Assembly: GCF_001592875.1 (NCBI RefSeq)
Contig: NZ_LSOF01000005.1
Coordinates: forward strand, 432,793-496,792
Reading direction: 5' to 3'
DNA from: Pseudomonas sp. BMS12
GTDB lineage: Bacteria; Pseudomonadota; Gammaproteobacteria; Pseudomonadales; Pseudomonadaceae
DNA: 64,000 nucleotides
Positions 8,650 through 19,600 of the stretch are shown here, piece by piece. Both the position numbers and the translations under genes were made by a program. The stretch's first letter is position 1. Every line of letters begins with the position of its first letter. Under the pieces are notes generated by a model, which saw nothing but the letters and a program-made list of their open reading frames with translations, was not told where the DNA came from and did no database searches.

Positions 8650-9225
8650 TTAGGCCGACGGCGCCTGGGTACGGCTCTTGTAGGAACCGTCGCGGGTGTC
8701 GATTTCGATCCAGTCGTCGATGTTGCAGAAATCTGCAACCTTGACTTCGGTACCGTTGGCCAGCTTGGCCGGCTTCATCACCTTGCCGGAGGTATCGCCA
8801 CGGGCGGAACCTTCGGTGTACGCGATCTTGCGTACGATGGTGGTCGGCAGGTCAACGGAGATCACTTTGCCTTCGAAGAACACGGCTTCGCAGATATCGG
8901 TCATGCCTTCTTCGATGAACGGCAGAACGCTTTCCAGATCTTCGGCGCGCAGCTCGTAGGAGTTGTACTCCGGATCCATGAAAACGTAGTCCTCACCGCT
9001 GATGTAGGACAGGGTCACTTCCTTGCGCTCAAGGATGACCGGCTCCATCTTGTCGTCGGCCTTGTAAACGGTCTCGGTCTTGGAGCCGTTGATCAGGTTC
9101 TTCAGCTTCATCTTGACGATGGCGCTGTTACGGCCGGACTTGGTGAATTCGGCTTTCTGAATCAGCCACGGGTGGCCGTCGATCAGAGCCACGCTGTTGG
9201 GCTTCATTTCTTGTGCGGTTTTCAT
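8650..9225 (-). CDS. efp: Translation elongation factor P
   Basis: The 191-residue product is EF-P, which binds the ribosome between the P and E sites and relieves stalling at proline stretches. Three beta-barrel domains are expected from the length. The tip loop of domain I reads TKSGRNSA, with Arg32 at the position that EarP rhamnosylates in Pseudomonas (E. coli has Lys34 there). The open frame extends upstream, but the ATG at 9225 begins the conserved MKTAQEMKP sequence. The earP gene lies 34 bases upstream on the same strand, so modifier and substrate are probably made together. Confidence 0.97.
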   Translation of the reverse strand: MKTAQEMKPNSVALIDGHPWLIQKAEFTKSGRNSAIVKMKLKNLINGSKTETVYKADDKMEPVILERKEVTLSYISGEDYVFMDPEYNSYELRAEDLESVLPFIEEGMTDICEAVFFEGKVISVDLPTTIVRKIAYTEGSARGDTSGKVMKPAKLANGTEVKVADFCNIDDWIEIDTRDGSYKSRTQAPSA

Positions 9226-9259
9226 ACGAGTATCCGGATTTGGATGGAGGTACAGATTT

Positions 9260-10405
9260 CTAGGCCGCGCATGATAGCCAATTTCGGTAAAACTGCACCA
9301 GTGCCGCAGCAAGATCAGGACGAGAGGCCTGCAGCCGGCACCAGGCTTCGGCCTGGGCGGCGAGCGGCTTGGCCCGTTCCTGCCAGACAACCCAGGCCCG
9401 AGCCATGTCGCCGCGTCCGTTCCAGGCTCGCCACAGCGCCCGTAGCGCGTCAGCCTCCACGGGCGCCAACGTGGCGCAATAGATGTCCAGGAAGGCTTCG
9501 AGCTTGTCCCAGTGAGCGCCCTCCTCCTGCTGGTAGATATGCCAGAGCAATGGCCGCCCCGCCCATTGCGCCCGCACGAAGGAATCCTCGCCGCGCACCG
9601 CATTGAAGTCGCAGCTCCACAGCAGCAGGTCGTAGTCGGCCTGGCTGAGAAATGGCAGCAGCTGCACGCGCAGGTTGCCGCGCTGCCAGTTGTCCCCCGC
9701 GCCTAGCTCGTCGACAGCGAGCCACTGACGCAGATCGGCCTCGATGCGCCCCTGAGGCACCAACAACAGTGTCTCCTGCGGATCGGCAGCCAGGGCGTCC
9801 AGCCAGCCAGCCAGCGCCGGGGTCTCGTAGGCGAACAGGGAAATCAGTCGCTCATGCTCCCGTGGGCTAACCCCAAGCCGCGCCAGGAACTCGCGCCGCG
9901 CCTGCGGAGCGCCTTGGAATGCCTGGCGCCGCGCCAGCAGATCGGCCTCGCGCAGCAATCCGCCCGTGCCTTCGACGAAACCGGGAAAGAAGAAGAACTT
10001 CTGCAAGCCGCTGGCTTGCGGTGACGGCAGCGCGTGGCAGCCGCTGACCCAGTCCTCCGCGCTGAGGTATTCCAGGTTCAACCACAGCGGCTTGCGCGGA
10101 CGCGCCGCCATCGTCTCGACGTAGCGGGTCGGCAACGTGCAGGCAAAGGCCTCGATCACCACATCGGCCGCTTCTATCGCCGGGAAATCGGCCAGCCAGT
10201 GGCACACCTCGACACCTTCGACGTGCTGGCGCGCAGCCCCTGCATCGGCCTGCGGACACAGGCGCAGGAAGGCCGCCGGCTCATCCACCCAAAGGCGTAC
10301 GGCCAGGCCATGCTCGGCAACCAGCTGGCGAGCCAGACGCCAGGTCACCCCGATATCGCCGTAGTTGTCCACCACGCTGCAGAAGATGTCCCACCGACCG
10401 CCCAT
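9260..10405 (-). CDS. earP: EF-P arginine rhamnosyltransferase
   Basis: The 381-residue product is EarP, an inverting GT-B glycosyltransferase that moves rhamnose from dTDP-beta-L-rhamnose to Arg32 of EF-P. The N-terminal motif [13 protein letters not shown] contains Asp13 and Asp17, and the C-terminal half has RGEDSF with Arg271, Glu273 and Asp274; these are the catalytic and donor-binding residues described for Pseudomonas EarP, at the same numbers. The length is that of the family. GGAG lies before the ATG. It is directly upstream of efp. Confidence 0.97.
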   Translation of the reverse strand: MGGRWDIFCSVVDNYGDIGVTWRLARQLVAEHGLAVRLWVDEPAAFLRLCPQADAGAARQHVEGVEVCHWLADFPAIEAADVVIEAFACTLPTRYVETMAARPRKPLWLNLEYLSAEDWVSGCHALPSPQASGLQKFFFFPGFVEGTGGLLREADLLARRQAFQGAPQARREFLARLGVSPREHERLISLFAYETPALAGWLDALAADPQETLLLVPQGRIEADLRQWLAVDELGAGDNWQRGNLRVQLLPFLSQADYDLLLWSCDFNAVRGEDSFVRAQWAGRPLLWHIYQQEEGAHWDKLEAFLDIYCATLAPVEADALRALWRAWNGRGDMARAWVVWQERAKPLAAQAEAWCRLQASRPDLAAALVQFYRNWLSCAA

Positions 10406-10554
10406 CGTTAGCTCCAGGATGAATGCGCGGGCACCTTAGTCGTTAACGGCACGACTGCCCAGCCCGGATAGATGATCGACAGGTCAGCTTTACTGGCCAA
10501 CTGCCATGCAGCCATTCATCCGAAACCCTATACATAGAGCGCCTCATGCGTTGC

Positions 10555-10572
10555 GGCATATTCCCATATGCC
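10555..10572. promoter_or_regulatory. Perfect dyad upstream of the giant exoprotein gene
   Basis: GGCATAT and ATATGCC form a perfect seven-base inverted repeat around a TCCC spacer. It lies 44 bases before the ATG at 10617, in the 211-base gap after earP. An AT-rich stretch (CTATATTAATT) follows directly. The position suits an operator overlapping a promoter, but the binding protein is unknown. Confidence 0.4.
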
Positions 10573-10616
10573 AACTATATTAATTCGCGTGCTGTTCGCG
10601 CCAAGGGAGATTGGCC

Positions 10617-13600
10617 ATGTCAGGGTTATCGCCTCGTTCGATGTTCCGGCCGCAGAGTCACACGCTCGCACTCGAGCCACGGATTCTGTTCGACGGCGCT
10701 GCCGCAGTGGCGGTCGACCAGCAGCACGACACGGGCGATAGCGCCGACCACGCGCCAGCCACGCCGGTCGAGGCGCCCGCGGCCGCCCCCGCGCAACCTG
10801 GGGCACGTCATCTGCTGGTGCTCGACAGCCGGGTGGAAAATCGCGAACAACTGATCGACCAGCTACCGAGTGGCGTACAGGCGCTGGTGGTGGAACTGGG
10901 TCAGGACGGTATCGCCGCCATAGAGCAGACTCTGGAGGCCCTCGGCCAGGTCGACTCGATCCAGATCCTTTCCCATGGTGGCGCCGGCCAGTTCACCCTG
11001 GGCGCCACCACCATCTCGGCAGACAACATCGCCCAGCTAGGCGGCCGCCTGCAGCAGTGGAGCGACAACCTCAGTGCCGGTGCCGATATCCAGCTGTATG
11101 GCTGCAATATCGGCGCCGGCAGTGCCGGCCAGACCCTGGTAGCCGAACTGGCGCGCTGGACCGGGGCCGACGTGGCGGCTTCCGACGACGACACCGGCAG
11201 CCTCTCCGCCGGTGGCGACTGGGAGCTGGAGGTGCAGAGCGGCGACATCGACCAGCCCATCGCACTCGCTGCCGAGGCACTGAGCGCTTATGACGGCCTG
11301 CTCGCCGATGCCAGCCCAACCACCAGCCTGCCAGAAACCACTACCCAGGCGCTGCTGGGTGACGATTTCGAATTCACGGTGAATTTCAGCAACAGTTCCA
11401 GCCAGGCCGGCTTTGGGCCCTTCATCGACCTGTTCCTGCCCGCCACGGGCAAGGACGGTGCAGGCGCAGAAATCGACGACGGTATCACCTTCGTTTCCGC
11501 CAGCTATCTAGGCCAGGCGCTGACCGCCCATGTCATCACCTTCGATGCCAATGGCCAGGCCACTCATCCTCTGGCAGTGGATAGCAGCGGCAACGCGCTG
11601 GTGATCGATGCCGCCAGTTATGGCATGCAGGCAGGTGACCAGCTGGTGGTGCTGGAGCTGCCCTTCGCCAGCGTGATCAACGGCCAGCCCACCATCGGCA
11701 TCAACGTTACCGCCCATCTCAGCAACCTGGCCGACACCAGTTTCTCCAATGGCACCCCCGAACTGACCATCCGCACCCGCAGCGGCTTCCAGTACGGTAA
11801 CGACTCGCTGAACAATCCCGCAGCAGACCCCAGCCTGGTAGAGGCTGGCAGCCAGAGTCTGGTGGTGCGGCCCACGATCATCACCTTCGACCAGAGCGTA
11901 ATCTCCCCGGAGGGCGAAACCGCCACCGGCCCCAACTTCGAACGCACCCTGCAGCTCAATGTGACGCCCGCCGATGGCCAGACCCTGACCAACGTGGTGG
12001 TCACTCAGCCTGTACCTGGCGATGTGATAGTCACAGGCATCACCCCCGGTGCCGGCGGCACCATCACCTCCATGACCCTGTACGACGGGCGGACCTCCTC
12101 GAACCCGGCGGACATTGCCGCCGTGCTCGCCCGCAACAGCGACGCCGACCTGAGCAATGACTTCTATATCAGCGAATTCGAAATCACCTACGCGACCTTG
12201 AGCGCGACCACCACCACAGATGTCACCTTCTTCGTACCCGACACCGATGAAAACGGCCAACCCATACTCGACCCGGTGACCGGCGACGACGTCACCATCA
12301 CCTTCGGCGGCCCCAGCGCCACCGGCACATGGGTCCCCCTCGATGGTCGCGACCTGACGCCCCCGGCCACCCAGATCGATTTCGGCGGCACAGGTGCGGA
12401 CACCAGCTTTGTCGCCAAATCGATCACCCTGCTCAAGGAAGCCACCATCACCACCGACAACGGCACCACCGGCCTGACCCCTGGCGATGTCATTCGCTAC
12501 GATCTGAATATCGCCATCTCCGACTACTTCGCCTTCGGCAAGAGCTTCCTGGAACAAGGCCAGTTCACCATTGCCGACGCCCTCGGCGACGGCCAGACCC
12601 TGCAAGGCACCCCGACCCTCAGCGTGACCTTCAACGGCGCGACCCAGGTCATCACCCTGATTACCAGCAGTGTGGTCAACAGCGACGGCAGTACTTCGCT
12701 GAGTTTCGATATCGGTCAGTCGCTGCTCGACGCCTTCGGTGACCGCGGCTGGCTGAACGGCGACCTGGCCTTCGACAGCGCCCAGGAAGGCGCGACTACA
12801 GCGCTGATCAGCTACACCGCGCTGGTTGGCCAGAGCTATACCCCGCCCGCCGGCAACCCCCACAGCGAGATCAACGAGGGTGACCAGGTCGGCAACAGCG
12901 CCACGGTGACCGCCAGCATCCTCGAGGACTACATCAACCTCACCGGCAGCAGCGAGAGTGACGACTCCAGCACCGTCAGCAGCGTGCCCGTAGGGCATAT
13001 CGAGCTCATCCTGTCCGATCTCAACGACGGCGGCGCACCGGCACCCGGCGCCGAGCTGAAGCCGGGTGACGAAGTGACCTTCCAGCTCACCTACGATCTG
13101 GTGACCGGCGACTACGAAAACCTCAAGCTCACGGCCTACCTGCCCCTGCCGCTGTTCGATGTCAGCGGTATCAACTGGCAGTTCGTCGCCGGCACCGAGG
13201 CCAATGTTGGCCAATGGGTGCTGACTGCCGGCAATACCAATGCCGACAGCAGCATCAGCGTCAGCAACGGCCCGGGTAACTCGGTGGTGTTCGACCTTGG
13301 CAGTTACGTCAAAGCCACCGACATCACCAACGGCAGCCGCATCCAGATCGAGTTCACCATGCAGGTCGGCGACCAACCCTATGCCGACAATCGCGAATTC
13401 GATGTACTGGCACAGTCCAGCCAGACCACGACTCTGGACAAGACCCTGCTGTCATCTGACAGCATCGCCATCATCGCCTCCATCGCCGAACCGGTGCTGA
13501 GCATCAGCCATGGCGTGGTCTCCAGCAGCAACGGCACGGTCAGCGGCACCACGGGCACCTGGAACGCCCCCGGTACAGGCGGGCAGCCCTTCACCGGCAA

Positions 13601-16600
13601 CATCACCGATATCGCTTCGGTCAACGGCGATGTCATCGACATCGATGGCGGCGACGTCCTGCGCCTCGCCACGGCCATCGAGAACAGCGGTGGCGGCGCG
13701 GCCTACGACGTGAGTACCAGTGTCACCCTGCCCAGCGGGCTGGCCTTCGTGGGCGGCGGTCTGGCCAGCGCCAACCTGCAGATCTATCGCGGTGATGGCA
13801 CCGAGCTGCAGCTGAACGTGGATTACAGCGTGAGTGGCAACACCATCACCTTCATCGATGGCGCAGGGGCAGGCGCCCTCCTGCCGGGCCGCTCCGGCAC
13901 CGGCAACGATATCAGCGGCGCCAACCTGGTGGTGATCACCTATGACGTGGAAGTCAGTGACAGCATCGCCGCCAGCCGCACCCTGCAAAGCAGCGCCAGC
14001 CTGTCGCACTACGCCAGCACCGAGGGTGGCGACAACTTCATCGCCGGCGCCCCACTGTCCGACACCGCCGACCAGCAGGTCGCCGCGCCGGAGATCGACA
14101 AGGGTTTCGCTGGTGGCAGCCTGGATGACAGCGACTCCAGCGCCGAGCACACCACCGGCGCCAACCTGGTGATCGGCGAAAGCATGCTCTATGACATCGT
14201 CGTCACTCTGCCGGAAGGCACCACCCAGACCCTGCGGGTCGACGACCTGATCCCGCCTGGCATGCGCCTGGATACCAGTTTCAATGGTGGCCTGGGCTAC
14301 GAAATCATCACCACCGCCGGAGGCGCACTCAGCGCCAACTTCGCCGGCACCCTGAGCGGCGATAGCGTTGGCGGCATTTCCGGCACCCTGGGCGCCGAGG
14401 GCGTCGATGCGCGCTTTACCTTCACCACCGCCAGTGCCGACGCCGATAACGACACCGGCAACAACAGCTTCGTGATCCGCGTGCGCCTGGTGGTCGACAA
14501 CGTCACCAGCAATCAGGACGGCGTTACCCGCAACAACGACGCTCAACTGGTGTACAGCGACCCCGATGGCGACACCGCCAATGGCAGCACGGCAACGGAT
14601 CGCACCGTAGATAGCAACGGCACCCCGACCATTACCGTGCGTGAGCCGACGCTGACCGTCAGCCAGCAACTCCTGACCGCCCCGCCCATCGGCGGCTTCG
14701 ACCTGGGTTCGGTGATCGACTTCACCATCACCCTGACCAACAGCAGCAGCTATGACGCCTTCGACATCAGCCTGCTCGACAATCTACCCACCCAACTGGA
14801 TGGGCTGACCCTGATCGGTACCCTGTACAACGGCGGTGCCACCAATAATGGTGGCGTAGATTTTGAATTAGTTGGCGGCCAGTTGCGTACCGCCAGCGGT
14901 GCCAATATCGATATCGGCGCCGGCGACAGCATAGTGCTGACAGTCCGCGGTACTGTTAATGCCACGGCCAACCTGGCCCCCGACTTCACCAACACTGCCA
15001 CAGCACAATGGACCAGTCTGGATGGCAGTGCAGGCGGTACGGCAGACCCTAGCGGTGAACGCACCGGGGTCGATGGTCCCCTCAACGGTGGCGCGCTTAA
15101 CGACTATCAGCACAGCGCCAATCTGGTCATCCCTGCCGCCACCGGATTCAGGATTTCCCGGGTGGGTGGCCTCGATGACACCGCCGCGGCCGTCCCTACC
15201 AGCGGTAGCAGCGAAACGGTCAGCATCGGCGAAATCGTACGTTACCGGGTTGTGGCCAACGTGCCGGAAGGTGGACGTGTCGGCTACCAGATTCAGATCA
15301 CCCTGGATGACGGCCTCGAGTTCATTCCAGCCAACCTGAACAACATATTGATCGGTCTGATCTCCAACACCAGCCTGACCAGTAGCCTTGGCGGTGCCCT
15401 GGTCAGTAGTGGCGACCCGGCGATCACGGGTGATCAGGACACGCCCCAGTCAGGGCCGATTGCAGCGGACCTGAGCGATCCGCTGACCGCGGTGTTAAAC
15501 GCTGCTCTGGTCTCTGTTTCCGCCGATGGGCGCACCGTCACTTTCAGTCTCGGCAACCTGACCAACAATGATTTCAACGACGGCAACCTCGAAGGCCTAG
15601 CGCTGGAGTTCAACGTACGGGTCAGCAATCAGGCATCCAACCAGGCCGGCGATGAGTTGGCGGTCACCGCGCGTGACTATGTGAACAACGGCGCAACACA
15701 GATCTCCAGCAGCGCGACGCTCTACGAGCGCATCGTCGAACCGGGCTTCAGCGGTATGGACAAGACGGTCACCGCCTTCGACCCCAACCCGACCGGCAAT
15801 ACCGGCGATGCCACGGTACAGATCGACTTCACCCAGAGCGGCACCCTGCCCGCCTATGACGTGGTGCTGACCGATGCCTTCCCCAGCGGCAGTGCCTACA
15901 ACCTGATCAGCATCACCGTGGGCGCCACCACTTATCTGCCCGGTGACCTTCCGGCCGACGGCATCAACTTCAGCGAGGCTGGCGGCCTGACCGTCAACTT
16001 CGATCAACTGGATATCGGCACTCAGGTTCAGGTGATCTATGAAGTGACCGTACCTAACGACGCCCTGGTCGCTTCGGCCGATGCTCTGGCTACCCTGCGC
16101 TGGTCCAGCTTGCCGGAGGACTTCACCGACTGGGGTGACAGCACGGTCGGTACGGACGGCACAACAACGGGAGAGCGGGACGGCTCCGGTGGCGTCAACG
16201 ACTATATCCTCAGCGCCGGTGCCGGCCTGGGCATCATCGCCGGCACCCTGTGGGACGACACCTCCACTGCTGCTGGTGCGCGCGACGATACTAGCCCTGA
16301 CCCTGACCCCGTACCCGCCACTCCGGCGTACGAACTGGGCCTGAACGGCCAACAGATCGACCTGATCTGGGCCGGCGTTGATGGCCTGTTCGGCACCGGT
16401 GACGACAGCACCTTCAGCACCACGACCGACAGCAACGGACGCTTCACCTTTGGTGTGCTGCCGAGCGGCCTATACCAGATCGATGCTCCCACTAGCATCA
16501 CCGGGTTGGGCGGGTTTGGCGATCTAAGGATTCGCATCGACAGCGACCAGAACGACCTTGGCCAAGTCGTCTTGAACCTGGGCGAAGGAGTGATGCGCGA

Positions 16601-19600
16601 GGCCAACAGCGGCTATGTGGAAAATAACGATGCTCCCGTCAACAGCCTGCCCGGCGGGCCGCTCAACGGCCTGGAAGATACCCTGCTGGCGATTGGCGGT
16701 GTAAGCATCAGCGATATCGACGCCGAGCATAATCCAGTGGTTTCCGACCGCCTCGTGCAGGTCACCCTCAGCGTCCTGCACGGCACTCTGAGTTTCACCG
16801 GTGCAACTACCAACGTAGGTGTTACCGGCGCAGGCACTGCTACTGTCGTGCTACTCGGTCGGGTCGGCGATATCAACGGAGCGCTTGCCAGCCTCAGCTA
16901 CCTGGGCAATGCCAACTACAACGGCAATGACACGCTGACCGTACTGACCAATGACCGAGGCAACTATGGGGACGTCGATGGTGACGGTATCCCCGGTGAA
17001 GTCAGCGACGATGCCCTGACTGACCAGGACAGCGTCACCATAGTGCTGAGCCCCATCAACGACGCGCCGGTCGCCAACGATGACACCGCCCTGGCCACCG
17101 AAGCCGGCGGTCTGAACAACGCCACCGCTGGCATCGACCCACGCGGCACGGTACTGGATAACGACACCGACGTGGATATCGCCACCAATGGCGACGTGCT
17201 CAGTGTCGTCTCGGTAACGGCCCTGAAAGGTGCCGGCAATGGCGACGATGTGACCCAGGCCTTGGTCGACGATGGCACCGAATACGAGATCGTCGGCCTC
17301 TACGGCACCCTGAAGATCAACGCCACCGGCCGCTACGAATACGTAGTCGATAACGACAATGCCCTGGTCCAGGCACTGCGCACGTCCGGCCAGACCCTGA
17401 GCGAGAGCTTCAGCTACACCATCACCGACAGTGGTGTCCCGGCACCCACAGCCAACTCCACCGCTACGCTGACCGTGACCATTCGCGGCGCCAACGACAC
17501 CCCGGTCGGCGTCGATGATGCCGGTACGGCCATCGAGGCTGGCGGCGTGGCCAACAGCTCCGGCGGCCAGGACGCCACCGGTAATGTGCTGCCCAACGAT
17601 ACCGATGTGGATACCACGATCAATGGCGAGACCAAGCGGGTTTCCGGGATACGCAGCATCGTCGAAGGCACTGCCGGCCCAACCGTGCCCGTCAGTACCG
17701 GCACCACCAGCGCCAATGGCACCTCGGTCGCCGGGCTCTACGGCACCCTGCGTATCGGCGCCGACGGCAGCTATCGCTACGTCATCGACAACGCCAACGC
17801 CACCGTTCAGGCCCTGGCCGACGGCGATACGCTGACCGAAGAATTCAGCTACACAGTGACCGACGCTGGCGGCCTCAGCGCCCTGGCGGCGCTGACCATC
17901 ACCATTGAAGGCAACCAGGACAACCCGGTCGCCAACAACGACAGCAACACCGCCCAGGCCGGCTCGGTCGAACTCGGCATTGCCGAAGAGCTGGCCAGCG
18001 GCAATGTCATCACCGGGACCATCACCAGCGCGCTACCCGGAACCGGGGCGGCGGATACGGATGTCGACAGCATCGACAACCCCACCAGCACCGAGCTGCT
18101 GGTCAACGGCGCCCGCCAGGGCAGCGAAGCTGCAGGCGGCAGTTTCACCGCCTTAGGCGGCGCCACCGTCATCACCGGTCTGTATGGCAGCCTGACCATC
18201 AACCCCGACGGCAGCTACAGCTACGATGTCGACAGCAGTAACGCCACGGTCAGGGCCCTGGCTCCCGGCGCCACTATCAATGAGCTGTTCACCTACCGCA
18301 TCGTCGATACCGCCGGCCTTACCGACCAGGCCCAGCTGACCATCACCATCCGCGGCGTCAACGATGCCCCGGTCGTGGTCGACGACACCGCGCAGGCCGT
18401 CGAGGCTGGCGGCGTCAACAACCAGACCCCAGGGGTCAATCCGACCGGCAACGTGCTGAGCAACGACAGCGATCCGGACGGCGATAGCCTCAGCGTCAGC
18501 GCCATCACCGGTGGCACCGTCGGCCAGGCCCTGGTCGGCACCTACGGCACCCTGACCCTCAATGCCAACGGCAGCTACACCTACGTGGTCAACAACGCAC
18601 TGCCAGCCGTGCAGGCCCTACGCGTGAATACTGATCAATTGAGCGAAAGCTTTACCTACACCGTCAGCGACGGCCAAGGCGGCACCAGCCCTGCGCAGTT
18701 GCTGGTGGTGATTTCCGGCAAGAACGATGCTCCCGTGGCGGCCAATGACAGCATCACGGCACAGGAAGCCGGAGGCACTGCGAATGGCACGCCCGGCATC
18801 GATCCGGACTCGATCGGCAACCCCGGCAGTTTCGCCAACCTGCTGGCCAACGACACGGATGTCGATGCCGGCGACAGCAAGACCATCAACGGCATCCGCA
18901 CCGGCAGCGAGGCCGCGGGCGGCAGCTTCACCAGCGTCAGTGGCAGTCAGGTGATCCAGGGCCAGTACGGCACCCTGACCATCTACGCAGACGGCAACTA
19001 TTCATATGCGGTGAACAACAACCTGCCTGCGGTCGAGCAACTGCGCCAAGGCCAATCGCTGAGCGAAACCTTTACCTATCGCATGCGCGATACGGCCGGC
19101 CTAACCGATACGGCGCAGCTCAATGTCGTCATCCAGGGCGCCTGGGATGCGCCGGTGGCATATGACAACCTGGCCTATGCAGTCGCCACCACACCAGCCG
19201 CAGCCGGACTAGACGGCAGCGGCAATGTCCTCACCGACTCGCGCTTCTTCCCGGCCGACAGCGATATCGACCAGGGCGACGTGCTGGTCGTCAGCGGCAT
19301 CCGCACCGGAAGCGAAGCCGGTAGTGGCACAGCTGGCACCCTGGGAGTAGCCCTGTCCGGCGCCAACAACTATGGCGAGCTGACCATCAATGCCGATGGC
19401 AGCTATACCTTTGTCGTCAACTCCCTGCATCCCGACATCTTGGCACTCGGCCCCACCTCGTTTGTCACAGAGACCTTCACCTACCAGATCACCGATCTCG
19501 GCGGCCTGACCGATGTAGCCCAACTGACCGTCTATATTCGCGGCCAGGACATAGCCCCGGTTGCCGTCGACGACAGCAACCTGGCCAGCGACCAGACACC

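Noticed and set aside
11508..13376. 622-codon frame on the minus strand inside the giant gene
   Set aside because: Antisense shadow of the repetitive giant coding region; no start signal or family pattern.
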